Shown in pieces: positions 32,771-40,988 of a stretch of DNA of 49,509 bases. Under the pieces are notes generated by a model. That model was not told where the DNA came from. It did not search any database and saw only the letters and a list, made by a program, of their open reading frames with translations. A program made the position numbers and the translations under genes. The first letter of the stretch is position 1. Every line of letters starts with the position of its first letter. The stretch is from Actinomycetota bacterium (lineage in GTDB: Bacteria > Actinomycetota > Actinomycetes > Actinomycetales > Microbacteriaceae), in NCBI GenBank assembly GCA_018268455.1, contig JAFDWM010000299.1, positions 1 through 49,509 of the forward strand. The letters run 5' to 3'.

Positions 32771-34835
32771 GCGTCAATTCTCCGCGACGGCGTCCGGGTG
32801 CCCCCGGCCACCAGATGCGATCGCCGATGAGCGCGAAGATCGCCGGCACGATCACTGTCCGCACCACCAGCGTGTCCACGATGACTCCGACGCCGACGAT
32901 CAGACCGAGCTGACCGAGCGTGACCAGCGGCAGCACGCCCAGCGCGGCGAACACCGCCGCCAGGACGATTCCGGCGCTGGTGATCACGCCGCCGGTATGG
33001 GCGATCGCCTCGACCATGCCGTCGCGTGTGCCGCGCAGGGCTGCTTCCGCACGGGCGCGATGCACGAGGAAGATCGTGTAGTCGATGCCGAGCGCGACGA
33101 GGAACAGGAACGCGAGCAGCGGCACCTGCAGGTCGAGCGCATGCTGGCCGAACAGGACGCGGCTGAGCCATGCGCCCGCCCCGATCGCCGCGGCAGCGCT
33201 CGCGAGGTTCACGATCAGCAGCAGGACCGGTGCGATGATCGAGCGCAGCAGGATCAGGAGCACGAGGAAGCTCACTGCCAGCACCAGCGGAGCCACCAGC
33301 CACAGGTCCTGCTGATTCCCCGCACGGGCGTCCAGGTCTGTGGCGACCGCACCGCCGACCACCGCGTCGGCTCCCTCGACGCCGTGCACGGCGTCCCGCA
33401 GCTCGGTGATCTGGGCGAGGCTCTGCTCGGTGCTCGGTGCGTAGTCGCTGGTCACCATGATCTTCGTCAGCGACCCGTCGTCCGTCGTGCCGACCGGGTT
33501 CACCCGCACCACGCCGTCCACGCCCTGCGCGGCAGTGACCACGGCGTCCTGTTCGGCCTGGTTCGCGACGATGAAGATCGGCTGTGCCTCGCCGGGCGGG
33601 AAATGATCGGACAGCACCTCCAACCCTGCGGCGGACTCGGACTGCACCCGGAACTTCTCGATCTGATCGAGTCCGACCGTCGTGCCGAACAGCCCGGTCG
33701 CCATGACCGCGAGCAGTGCGATGCCGCCGAGCAGACTCACGACGGGGCGCTTCACCACGCCGGATGCGATCTTCCGCCATGCCCCGCCCTGCCGACGCGG
33801 CGCGCCCGGTCGCGGCACGAACGGCCAGAACACCTTTCGCCCGCACACCGCCAGCAGCGGCGGCAGCAGGAACAGCACCGCGGCCAGGGCGACCAGCAGA
33901 CCGATCGCCGAGGAGATCCCCAGCCCGTGCGTGCCGGGGATCACCGCGAGCACCAGGGTCAGCAGCGCCAGCACGACAGTGACGTTCGAGGCCAGGATCG
34001 CGGGTGCGGTCTTGCGCCAGGCCCGGCTCAGCGCCTGTCGATGATCCGCTGTCTCATCGAGTTCCTCCCGATAGCGGGAGATCAGCAGCAGCGCATAGTT
34101 GGTGCCCGCTCCGAAGACGAGCACGCTGATGATGCCGGCGTCGAACTGCAGTCCCCACGCCGCCCCCGCCGCGGCGGTCAGTCGCCCCGCAAGACCGTCC
34201 GCGAGTGCGACGGCCACGAGCGGGATCAGCCACAGCACCGGAGACCGGTAGGTGACGATGAGGAGGATCGCGACGATCAGGATCGTCACCAGCAGCAGCG
34301 TGAAGTCCGCGCCCTCGAAGGACGCCGCGACATCGGCGCCGAAGGCCGGGCCGCCCGTCACCTGCAGCGTCATGCCCGCCGGGACATGGCCTGCGATGTC
34401 GCCGCGCAGCGCCGTGATCACTGCGGCGGTGTCCGTGTTCGTCGCACCGGTCCGGATCGGGGTGATCAGAACCGCGGCCTTCCCGTCCTCGCTGATCATG
34501 GGCCCTGACGAGTCTCCTGCGGCATGAGCGTCGAGAACCGGAAGGAGTGCCTTCAGGTCCGCCTTCTCGTCCGGCGAGAGCGTCCCGCCATCCTCGCGGG
34601 AGGCGACGACCAGCACGGACTGCCTATCCGCATTCGGGAACTCGGCCATCAGCTCGGCTGTCCGCGTCGATTCCGATCCCGCGGGAGCCTGGTCGTTGCG
34701 CGCCGGCGCCTTCGCCGAGCCGAACGCGCCGAACAGCATCACCATGATCAGGAGCACCAGACCTAGGGAGATCCATGCGCCTCCCCGCGAGGTCAACCGG
34801 TCGGAGAGAGGTCTGCGAAGACGGGAATCTGCCAT
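32736..34835 (-). CDS. MMPL/RND-type transporter
   Basis: 699-residue exporter of the MMPL family, built as two repeats. Each has one transmembrane helix, an extracytoplasmic loop domain (residues about 40-165 and 385-510) and 5 helices. Family-like stretches are VFGAGTNYALLLISRYREEL and LGIDYTIFLVHRARAEAALRG, each with the conserved Asp/Tyr region of the proton path. Such proteins export lipids, siderophores or hydrophobic drugs. ATG 34835 has GGAG at 8 nt. First gene of the MMPL-HK-RR-MFS operon. Substrate unknown. Confidence 0.92.
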   Translation of the reverse strand: MADSRLRRPLSDRLTSRGGAWISLGLVLLIMVMLFGAFGSAKAPARNDQAPAGSESTRTAELMAEFPNADRQSVLVVASREDGGTLSPDEKADLKALLPVLDAHAAGDSSGPMISEDGKAAVLITPIRTGATNTDTAAVITALRGDIAGHVPAGMTLQVTGGPAFGADVAASFEGADFTLLLVTILIVAILLIVTYRSPVLWLIPLVAVALADGLAGRLTAAAGAAWGLQFDAGIISVLVFGAGTNYALLLISRYREELDETADHRQALSRAWRKTAPAILASNVTVVLALLTLVLAVIPGTHGLGISSAIGLLVALAAVLFLLPPLLAVCGRKVFWPFVPRPGAPRRQGGAWRKIASGVVKRPVVSLLGGIALLAVMATGLFGTTVGLDQIEKFRVQSESAAGLEVLSDHFPPGEAQPIFIVANQAEQDAVVTAAQGVDGVVRVNPVGTTDDGSLTKIMVTSDYAPSTEQSLAQITELRDAVHGVEGADAVVGGAVATDLDARAGNQQDLWLVAPLVLAVSFLVLLILLRSIIAPVLLLIVNLASAAAAIGAGAWLSRVLFGQHALDLQVPLLAFLFLVALGIDYTIFLVHRARAEAALRGTRDGMVEAIAHTGGVITSAGIVLAAVFAALGVLPLVTLGQLGLIVGVGVIVDTLVVRTVIVPAIFALIGDRIWWPGAPGRRRGELTHERREYATAAR

Positions 34836-34874
34836 GCTGACAACTCCACCAGGCCGGTCGCCGGATCTCATCGC

Positions 34875-34885
34875 CAACAGTGTTG
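34875..34885. promoter_or_regulatory. Small palindrome upstream of the MMPL operon
   Basis: CAACAGTGTTG (5-bp arms around one base), 40 nt upstream of the MMPL start, in the most AT-rich part of this gap. A possible site for the operon's response regulator; no clear -35/-10 pair seen, so support is weak. Confidence 0.3.
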
Positions 34886-34959
34886 AACCCGATCTCACCC
34901 TTTTGGATGATGGCCGGGGTTGCGCGCCGCCCGCTCTGCCGGATCCGGGTCCCGCCGTC

Positions 34960-35664
34960 TCAGCCGCCGGTCGTCGTGTGGGCGCGGCGCGGATCGGCGG
35001 GCGCCGATGCGTGCACCGCCCGCCGTGCCGGCGCCGTGCGCAGCAGCGCGATCGCCATCCAGGTGAGCGCTGCGAGCAGGATGAGGTGCGAGATCACCGG
35101 ACCGGCGGGGGCCGGCGCCGTGAGGTCGGCGACCGGGAACAGCAGCAGGAGGATGATCGATCCGACCGGCACCCGCCGTGATCGCCACAATCCGATCGCG
35201 AGCAGCACGATGCCGATCACGGTGCCGGCCAGGAACGCGATCGTCATGACCATGCCGATCGGGGCCGCGATCGCCGCCTCGAACTGCGCGGCCGCCGTCG
35301 CCGGCGATGCCCCTCCGGTGGCGAACGCGTACTCGAAGCCCTGCGACATGCGCACGCCCGCGAAGCCGAGCAGGGACGCGCCGATGGCGATCGATGCGAA
35401 CAGCGCCAGCAGCGGCGAACGCTCGGAGGTGCGATGCGCGAGGCCGAGCAGCGCGGGCAGCAGCAGCGCGGTGGCGAGGAGACCGATCAGCACGGAGAGG
35501 AGGAATCGCTCGGGAGCGGCCGCGATCGCCGCCAGGTCGTCGGCAGTGGATCCTCCGGTCAGGGGTGACAGCAGCTGCTCGACGGTCTCGGCGAGCGGTG
35601 CGGCGATGAGACACACACACAGCAGAGCCGTGCGCGGTCTGGTGATGACGGGCAGATCGGGCAT
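34960..35664 (-). CDS. Small polytopic membrane protein of unknown function
   Basis: 234 residues with 6 predicted helices and a His/Arg/Thr-rich cytosolic tail (about 25 residues). The second helix ends LLPALLGLAHRTSERSPLL, echoing the protein at 28538-29146. ATG 35664 has a perfect GAGGAGG site. It is divergent from the HK-RR pair at 35842-37658 with two long inverted repeats in between, and ends 125 nt before the MMPL operon start on the same strand. Probably regulated by, or accessory to, that two-component system. No named family recognised. Confidence 0.72.
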   Translation of the reverse strand: MPDLPVITRPRTALLCVCLIAAPLAETVEQLLSPLTGGSTADDLAAIAAAPERFLLSVLIGLLATALLLPALLGLAHRTSERSPLLALFASIAIGASLLGFAGVRMSQGFEYAFATGGASPATAAAQFEAAIAAPIGMVMTIAFLAGTVIGIVLLAIGLWRSRRVPVGSIILLLLFPVADLTAPAPAGPVISHLILLAALTWMAIALLRTAPARRAVHASAPADPRRAHTTTGG

Positions 35665-35738
35665 ATCGTTCCTCCTCGATTCGTGCCGGGCGGATGCCCG
35701 AGCGGGCTCAGCGTACGAAGCGGAGGGTCTCGCGCACC

Positions 35739-35807
35739 TCGGCCGTGCGGCCGAACCGGTCCGCCGCGTGGCCGGATCCGCCGTCCGCGCCTCGGCCGTC
35801 CGGCCGA
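35739..35807. promoter_or_regulatory. Two identical-type 16-bp inverted repeats 53 bp apart
   Basis: TCGGCCGTGCGGCCGA (35739-35754) and TCGGCCGTCCGGCCGA (35792-35807) share arms TCGGCCG/CGGCCGA around a 2-bp spacer, with CC on their left flank. Their centres are 53 bp apart, about five DNA turns, so dimers would sit on the same face. They lie between the membrane protein and the HK-RR genes. Likely operator pair for the LuxR-type response regulator. Confidence 0.6.
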
Positions 35808-35829
35808 TGCGTGCGCGCGACCCGAGCCC

Positions 35830-35835
35830 TATCGT
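35830..35835 (+). promoter_or_regulatory. -10 box of the HK3 gene
   Basis: TATCGT ending 6 nt before the ATG at 35842; the second inverted repeat covers the expected -35 position. Suggests a leaderless mRNA regulated at that site. Confidence 0.45.
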
Positions 35836-35841
35836 GGCTGT

Positions 35842-36957
35842 ATGGCCAGCGTTCGATCGAGGATCGCCGGCGTCCCATGGCCGGACCTCGCGATCGCCGT
35901 CGTGATCGCGGCGGCCGCCGTGGTCTCCTCGATCGCGGATCCCCGCGCGGCACACCCGATCACGGAGATCGTCGCGGCCCTCGTCGCGCTCTCGATCGCG
36001 CTGCGCACCATCGCACCGCTCGCGATGACGGTGATCATCTCGGCGGGGGTCGTGCTGCTGGCCTTCCTGCCCGATCCGTCGACGCCGCTGTGGGCCTTCG
36101 CCACCTACCTGGTCGTCGCGTATTCGATCGGCGCCCATCTCGTGGGCACCCGCAGGATCCTGGCGCTCGTGCTGCTGCTCGTCGCGGGATACGTGATCCA
36201 ATCCCGTGACCCGTCGTCCACGCCGATCGAGATCCTGCTGACGCCCTTGATCCTCACGGCGGCGCCCGCTCTGGCCGGCTGGCTGCTTGCGCGCTCCCGC
36301 TCGCCGGCGCGGCGGCTGCGTGAGCTGACGATCCAGCTGGAGGCCTCGCAGGCGCAGGTCGCCGAGCTCTCCGCGGAGGCGGAGCGCGCCCGCATCGCCC
36401 GGGATCTGCACGATCTGCTCGGCCATGCGCTGAGCAGCATCGCCGTGCAGGCGGGCGCTGCCGGACAGCTGCTCGGGCCGGATGCCGCGGCCGCCGTGCC
36501 GGTCGAGCGAATCCGCCTCGCCGCGCACGACGGTCTGAACGAAGTGCGGGCCCTGCTCGCCGCACAGGCTGTCCCGCCCGCACCGGGACCGGACCGGATC
36601 CTCGCGCTCATCCGCGCGGACGGTGCCCGCCTGGCCGTCACCGGCAACATCCGTCCGCTGCCCATGGCCGCCGACGACGCCGCCTATCGCATCGTGCAGG
36701 AGGCGCTCACCAATGCACGCCGGCACGCGCCGGGCGCCCCGGTGCGGGTGCAACTCGGCTACGCGCCCGATGCGCTCGATATCCGCGTCATGAACGGCGG
36801 CCCGGTGCCGTCGCCAGGCCGCGACGGGCGCGGGCTGCGCGGCATGCGCGAGCGCGCCGCGGCCTGCGGCGGCACCGTCGAGGCGGGACCGGCGGACGAC
36901 GGCTGGGTCGTGCACGCGGTGCTCGCGGCCCCGCCGGCGAATGGCGTGCGGTCATGA
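35842..36957 (+). CDS. Sensor histidine kinase (NarL/DesK type)
   Basis: 371 residues. About 5 transmembrane helices in the first 155 residues, then a coiled coil, then the HisKA_3 motif ARIARDLHDLLGHALSSIAV with phospho-acceptor His190. ATPase motifs are EALTNARRHA and GRGLRGMRERAAACGG; the usual DxGxG G1 box is replaced by NGGPVPSPGRDGRG, as in many DesK-like kinases. Overlaps the response regulator by ATGA. No extracellular sensing domain, so it probably senses in or at the membrane. Confidence 0.92.
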   Translation: MASVRSRIAGVPWPDLAIAVVIAAAAVVSSIADPRAAHPITEIVAALVALSIALRTIAPLAMTVIISAGVVLLAFLPDPSTPLWAFATYLVVAYSIGAHLVGTRRILALVLLLVAGYVIQSRDPSSTPIEILLTPLILTAAPALAGWLLARSRSPARRLRELTIQLEASQAQVAELSAEAERARIARDLHDLLGHALSSIAVQAGAAGQLLGPDAAAAVPVERIRLAAHDGLNEVRALLAAQAVPPAPGPDRILALIRADGARLAVTGNIRPLPMAADDAAYRIVQEALTNARRHAPGAPVRVQLGYAPDALDIRVMNGGPVPSPGRDGRGLRGMRERAAACGGTVEAGPADDGWVVHAVLAAPPANGVRS

Positions 36958-37658
36958 TCCGGGTGCTCGTCGCCGACGACCAGGAACTGGTCCGCAGCGG
37001 CCTGCGCATCATGCTCGAGCAGCAGCCCGACATCGAGGTCTGCGCGGAGGCCGCGACCGGATCCGACGCGGCCGCCCTCGCCCGCACCCATCAGCCCGAC
37101 GTGGTCCTGCTGGACATCCGGATGCCGCAACTCGACGGGCTGGCGGCGCTGCGGATCATCCTGCACGACGTCGCCGCGGCGCGGGCGATCATGCTCACCA
37201 CCTACGATCTCGATGAGTACGTCGTGCAGGCGCTTCGCGACGGCGCCGCCGGCTTCCTGCTGAAGGACGCGGCACCGGCCGAGCTGATCGCCGCCGTGCG
37301 GGCCGTGGCCGCGGGAGAGACCGCACTCGCCCCGCCCGTGCTCACCCGCATCGTCGACACCTATGTGCGCACGGCCCCCGCCGGATCGGATCCCGGCATC
37401 GCCGAGGGCGGTGCCGATCAGCGCATCGCACGGCTCAGCGACCGCGAGAAGGACGTGCTGCAGGGGCTCGCACGCGGCGGCACGAACGCCGAGATCGCCG
37501 CCGAGCTGTTCCTCAGCCCCGCGACGGTGAAGACGCACGTCGCCGCGATCCTCGCGAAACTCGGGCTGCGCGACCGGGTGCAGGCGGTGATCCTCGCCTA
37601 TGAGTCGGGGTTCGTCGACTCCACCCGGGAGCGGTTCGAGAACCGCCGCGACGGCTGA
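36954..37658 (+). CDS. LuxR/NarL-family response regulator
   Basis: 234 residues: receiver (IRVLVADDQELVRSGLRIML, phospho-Asp in VVLLDIRMP, LTTYDLDEYV, FLLKDAAP) and LuxR HTH (LSDREKDVLQGLARGGTNAEIAAELFLSPATVKTHVAAILAKLGL). Start overlaps the kinase stop (ATGA). Its end is followed by the long hairpin at 37701-37752 shared with the convergent tRNA gene. Confidence 0.93.
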   Translation: MIRVLVADDQELVRSGLRIMLEQQPDIEVCAEAATGSDAAALARTHQPDVVLLDIRMPQLDGLAALRIILHDVAAARAIMLTTYDLDEYVVQALRDGAAGFLLKDAAPAELIAAVRAVAAGETALAPPVLTRIVDTYVRTAPAGSDPGIAEGGADQRIARLSDREKDVLQGLARGGTNAEIAAELFLSPATVKTHVAAILAKLGLRDRVQAVILAYESGFVDSTRERFENRRDG

Positions 37659-37700
37659 TCGCACCCAGGGCGCCGGCATCGGTCCGCATCGCAGACGCGA

Positions 37701-37752
37701 ACAAGGCCCGAACCTCTGCCGATGTCTCCATCGGCCGCGGTTCGAGCCTTGT
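37701..37752. terminator. Long bidirectional terminator hairpin
   Basis: Arms ACAAGGC, GAACC and GCCGATG pair with CATCGGC, GGTTC and GCCTTGT around a 4-nt loop (37725-37728), interrupted by two symmetric internal loops. On the minus strand it ends CCTTGTT just after the tRNA. It ends both the tRNA transcript and the convergent response-regulator transcript. Confidence 0.75.
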
Positions 37753-37758
37753 ATTCGG

Positions 37759-37831
37759 TGGACCCAAGGGGATTTGAACCCCTGACCTCCTCGATGCGAA
37801 CGAGGCGCGCTACCAACTGCGCCATGGGCCC
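37759..37831 (-). tRNA. tRNA-Ala, anticodon CGC
   Basis: 73-nt cloverleaf on the minus strand. The acceptor GGGCCCA pairs with TGGGTCC and includes the G3-U70 pair that is the alanine identity element. The D-loop has AGTTGGTAGCGC, the anticodon stem CCTCG/CGAGG encloses TTCGCAT (anticodon CGC, reads GCG), and the T-arm is AGGGG-TTCAAAT-CCCCT. The discriminator base is A, and CCA is not encoded (CCG follows). It serves the abundant GCG codon of this GC-rich genome. Confidence 0.97.
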
Positions 37832-37959
37832 GTGAACCTGAACAGCCTAACATGACGACGAGTGTGATCGTCCATCCGACGGCCGGCGACGGGACCTCGG
37901 GCGTGTCGGAGCACTCCCGGCGAGCACTCTGAGCGAGTACGGCCCGGTGGACCTCGGGA

Positions 37960-38802
37960 TCAGCTCGCGGCGCGCCGGGCGAGCAGCAGGCGCACGTGCG
38001 CCTCCATCTCGGAGTCCGCGGATGCCGCCGAGGGAGCGGCCGGCAGATCGACCGGCGCGGGCGGTGCGATCTCGTCGGCCCGGCGCTGCAACTCGGCGGT
38101 GCGCGCGGCCTCGCGGGCGAGCGCCTGCGCGTCGATCGTGGCGCGGGCGGCATGTGCGCGGGATCCCGTCACCGACACGAGCGGCTCGGGTAGCGTGCGC
38201 GGCGTCCACGTGCGCGGCCCCTGGTCATGCAGCTCGGCCTCGCGGACGGGCACCCGTGCCGCGTCCGGCTCGGCGACCGCCCTTGCATGGCGGCGGGCGG
38301 CACGGCGTGCGACCCAGGCCATGCGCTGCAGCACAAGGATCGCCACGAGAGCGGTGGCGGCGCCGGCGGAGAGGAGCATCGCGGATCCGCCGGCCAGCAG
38401 CTGCCACACGCCCACGCCGATCGCGACGAGCGCGAGCACGAACATGACGGTGGCGATCAGGCGGGTGCGCCGGCGCGCCCGGGCGCGGCGGAACGCGGGG
38501 TCGGCGTGCGTGGCCGCGAGCTGCTCGCGCAGCACCTGCAGTTCGGCTTGCTCGCGATCGGTCTGCAGTCGCCTGGCGAGCTTCTGCTGGGCGAGCGCGG
38601 TGCGGGCGGTGAGCTCGAGCTCGACCTCGTGCGGAGCCTCACTCGACTCTGCCAGCACGCGCAGGGCCCGGTTCAGCCGCAGTGCGTTGCGCTCGGCGGC
38701 GTCGAACTGGTGCTGACCCCGCCAGGACGGCAGGAAGTACAGCAGCCACAGCAGGGCCGCGACGACGACGATCACTCCCCCGCTCAGCACCGGCCCGTTC
38801 AT
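37960..38802 (-). CDS. Membrane protein of unknown function with coiled coil
   Basis: 280 residues. One helix at residues about 7-22 (VIVVVAALLWLLYFLP) is followed by a charged helical region (35-115, rich in Glu, Arg, Gln) likely to form a coiled coil. A pair of helices lies at about 128-175, and the tail is Ala/Pro-rich. ATG 38802 has GGAGG just upstream. It lies beside tRNA-Ala and near galU/5-FCL, a neighbourhood I believe recurs in Microbacteriaceae, but no function is known. Confidence 0.7.
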   Translation of the reverse strand: MNGPVLSGGVIVVVAALLWLLYFLPSWRGQHQFDAAERNALRLNRALRVLAESSEAPHEVELELTARTALAQQKLARRLQTDREQAELQVLREQLAATHADPAFRRARARRRTRLIATVMFVLALVAIGVGVWQLLAGGSAMLLSAGAATALVAILVLQRMAWVARRAARRHARAVAEPDAARVPVREAELHDQGPRTWTPRTLPEPLVSVTGSRAHAARATIDAQALAREAARTAELQRRADEIAPPAPVDLPAAPSAASADSEMEAHVRLLLARRAAS

Positions 38803-38932
38803 GCCCTCCACGGTATGCGGTCGTCCGATTCCTGCCCCGCCGACACGCAGGGCACGCCGTCCAGGGCACGCGAGTAGGCGTCCCGGGGCACGCGAGCCCG
38901 AGCTCGCCGGCCCCGCTGTCCGCAGCCGCGAG

Positions 38933-38938
38933 TAGGGT
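38933..38938 (+). promoter_or_regulatory. -10 box of the MFS gene
   Basis: TAGGGT ending 6 nt before the GTG at 38945, consistent with leaderless transcription as elsewhere in the window. Confidence 0.45.
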
Positions 38939-38944
38939 CGGCAC

Positions 38945-40318
38945 GTGGCCTCGTTCTCGCGCGTGCAGCGCATCGTCATCGCCGTCGCGGTGCTGGCCTC
39001 GTTCGTGACGTTCCTCGACGGCACGGTGGTCACGGTCGCCCTGCCCGCCATCGACCGCGAGCTCGGCGGCGGTATGACCACCCAGCAGTGGACGGTCGAC
39101 GCCTACCTCATCACGCTCAGCGCGCTGATCCTGCTCGCCGGATCCGTCGCTGACGCCTACGGACGCGTGCCCGTCATGCGGATCGGCCTGATCGCGTTCG
39201 GCGTCGCGTCCATCGCGGTGGCCGCGGCTCCCACCCCGCTCGTGCTCATCATCGCGCGCGCCGCCCAGGGCGCCGCAGGAGCGCTGCTCGTGCCGAGCTC
39301 GCTGGCCGTCATCACCGCGGTCATGCGCGGCGAGGTGCAGTCCCGCGCGATCGGCGTCTGGACGGCCTTCACCACCGGCGCGCAGCTGATCGGTCCGTTG
39401 GTGGGTGGACTGTTCGTGGATCTGCTGTCGTGGCGGTTCGTCTTCCTCATCAACGTGCTGCCGATCGCGGTCACGCTCGTCCTGCTCGCCCGGCTGCGCC
39501 TGCCGGAGCCGGAGACCCGCGCCGGGGTCGACTGGCTCAGCGGGGCGCTGTGCGCCCTCGGGCTCGGCGGGCTCGTCTATGCACTCATCGAGCAGCCGCA
39601 CCTCGGCTGGTCCTCCCCCGCGATCCTGGTCACGGGGCTCGGCGGCCTCGCTCTGCTTGCCGTGTTCCTGCTGCGCCAGCGCCGCCCCCAGCCGCTGCTG
39701 CCGCTGGGGCTGTTCCGCGTCGGCAACTTCGCCTGGGGCAATCTGGCCACGCTGTTCGTCTACGCGGCGCTGTCGCTCAACGGCTTCGTGATCGGCGTGT
39801 ACCTGCAGCAGGGCGCGGGCCTGCCGGCCACCGCGGCAGGGCTCGCGAGCCTTCCGACGACCATCCTGATGATCCTGCTGAGCTCGCGCATCGGTCGTCT
39901 GGCCGGACGGCTCGGACCGCGGCTGTTCATGACCGCGGGCCCGCTGACGATGGCCGCCGGGGCGCTGCTGCTCCTCCTCGTCGCCGAGCAGTTCGACTAC
40001 TGGTGGCAGGTGCTGCCGGCGATGATCGTACTCGGCGTCGGGCTCTCCCTCACCGTCGCCCCGCTCACCTCCGCGATCCTCGGATCCATCGACGAGGCCC
40101 ACTCGGGCATCGCGTCCGCGGTGAACAACGCGGTGGCGCGCGTGGCCGGGCTGCTCGTGGTCGCCATGCTGTCCACGATCGTCGGCGGCACGCTGAACCT
40201 CGCGGGCTTCCACAGCGCCGCCTTCGTCACCGCCGGTCTGTTCGCGATCGGAGGCGTCGTGTCCTGGATCGGCATCCGCCGCCCTGCGGCCGCACCGATC
40301 GCAGAACCCGCTCCCTGA
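38945..40318 (+). CDS. MFS drug efflux transporter, DHA2-like
   Basis: 457 residues with 13-14 predicted helices, somewhat short for DHA2 because the C-terminal loop is trimmed. Motifs are FLDGTVVTVALPAIDRELGG (D1), GSVADAYGRVPVMRIG (A) and WTAFTTGAQLIGPLVGGLFVDLLSWRFVFLIN (C region). GTG 38945 is the start. No local regulator; not in an operon with its convergent neighbour. Substrate unknown. Confidence 0.9.
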   Translation: MASFSRVQRIVIAVAVLASFVTFLDGTVVTVALPAIDRELGGGMTTQQWTVDAYLITLSALILLAGSVADAYGRVPVMRIGLIAFGVASIAVAAAPTPLVLIIARAAQGAAGALLVPSSLAVITAVMRGEVQSRAIGVWTAFTTGAQLIGPLVGGLFVDLLSWRFVFLINVLPIAVTLVLLARLRLPEPETRAGVDWLSGALCALGLGGLVYALIEQPHLGWSSPAILVTGLGGLALLAVFLLRQRRPQPLLPLGLFRVGNFAWGNLATLFVYAALSLNGFVIGVYLQQGAGLPATAAGLASLPTTILMILLSSRIGRLAGRLGPRLFMTAGPLTMAAGALLLLLVAEQFDYWWQVLPAMIVLGVGLSLTVAPLTSAILGSIDEAHSGIASAVNNAVARVAGLLVVAMLSTIVGGTLNLAGFHSAAFVTAGLFAIGGVVSWIGIRRPAAAPIAEPAP

Positions 40319-40320
40319 GG

Positions 40321-40339
40321 GTCGGCAACAGGCGCCGAC
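40321..40339. terminator. Convergent terminator hairpin
   Basis: GTCGGC / GCCGAC with a 7-nt loop, filling the gap between the MFS stop and the acetyltransferase stop. Confidence 0.5.
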
Positions 40340-40981
40340 TCAGCCCTGCACGCCCGCCGACGGCAGATCGGTCGGCGGCACCGCACCCCAGTCCGACGGC
40401 ACGCGGCCCGCCACCCAGCGGGCGAGCACTCCTTCCGGCACGTCCTCCTGCACCAGCGAGAACGCGAGATGGTCGCGCCAGTCGCCGTCGATGTGGATGA
40501 ACCGGCGGCGCAGCCCCTCGTAGCGGAAGCCGAGCTTCTGCACGACGCGCAGGCTGGGCCGGTTCTCCGGCCGCATGCAGATCTCGATCCGGTGCAGGCC
40601 GAGCTCGGTGAATGCGAGGTCGGTGGCCATGGCGACGGACGCGGGGGTGATCCCGTGTCCGGCGAAGCGTTCGCTGACCCAGTATCCGATGGTCGCGGAG
40701 CAGAGGGATCCGCGCATCACACCCCAGATGTTCAGCTGTCCGGCGACCTGCCCGTCGTACTCCATGACGAACGGGTAGCCACCGCCCTCGCGGTACTGCT
40801 GCAGGAGCCGGCGGATGCTGACGCGCATGTCGATCGCGGTCTGCATTCCCGGCAGGGTCGCCTCCCACGGCTGCAGCCAGCGCCGATTGGTGATGAGCTC
40901 GTGCTGCAGGGCGCGCGCGTCCCTGGTCCGGATGAGCCTCAGCTCGACCGGGCCGTGCCGCAGCGGCCCCGAGATGTCCAC
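40340..40981 (-). CDS. GNAT acetyltransferase, RimJ/RimL-like
   Basis: 213-residue acetyl-CoA-dependent N-acetyltransferase. The acetyl-CoA loop is ERFAGHGITPASVAMATD, followed by HRIEICMRPENRPSLRVVQKLGFRYEGLRRRFIHIDGDWRDHLAFSL, the typical RimJ-family C-terminal half. GTG 40981 begins 7 nt after the galU stop, so it is co-transcribed with galU; the upstream frame overlapping galU is rejected. It probably modifies a protein N-terminus (such as a ribosomal protein) but could act on other amines. Confidence 0.85.
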   Translation of the reverse strand: MDISGPLRHGPVELRLIRTRDARALQHELITNRRWLQPWEATLPGMQTAIDMRVSIRRLLQQYREGGGYPFVMEYDGQVAGQLNIWGVMRGSLCSATIGYWVSERFAGHGITPASVAMATDLAFTELGLHRIEICMRPENRPSLRVVQKLGFRYEGLRRRFIHIDGDWRDHLAFSLVQEDVPEGVLARWVAGRVPSDWGAVPPTDLPSAGVQG

Positions 40982-40988
40982 GATCGGC

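Noticed and set aside
37757-37759. tRNA-Ala without encoded CCA
   Set aside because: Common in actinobacteria; CCA is added by tRNA nucleotidyltransferase.
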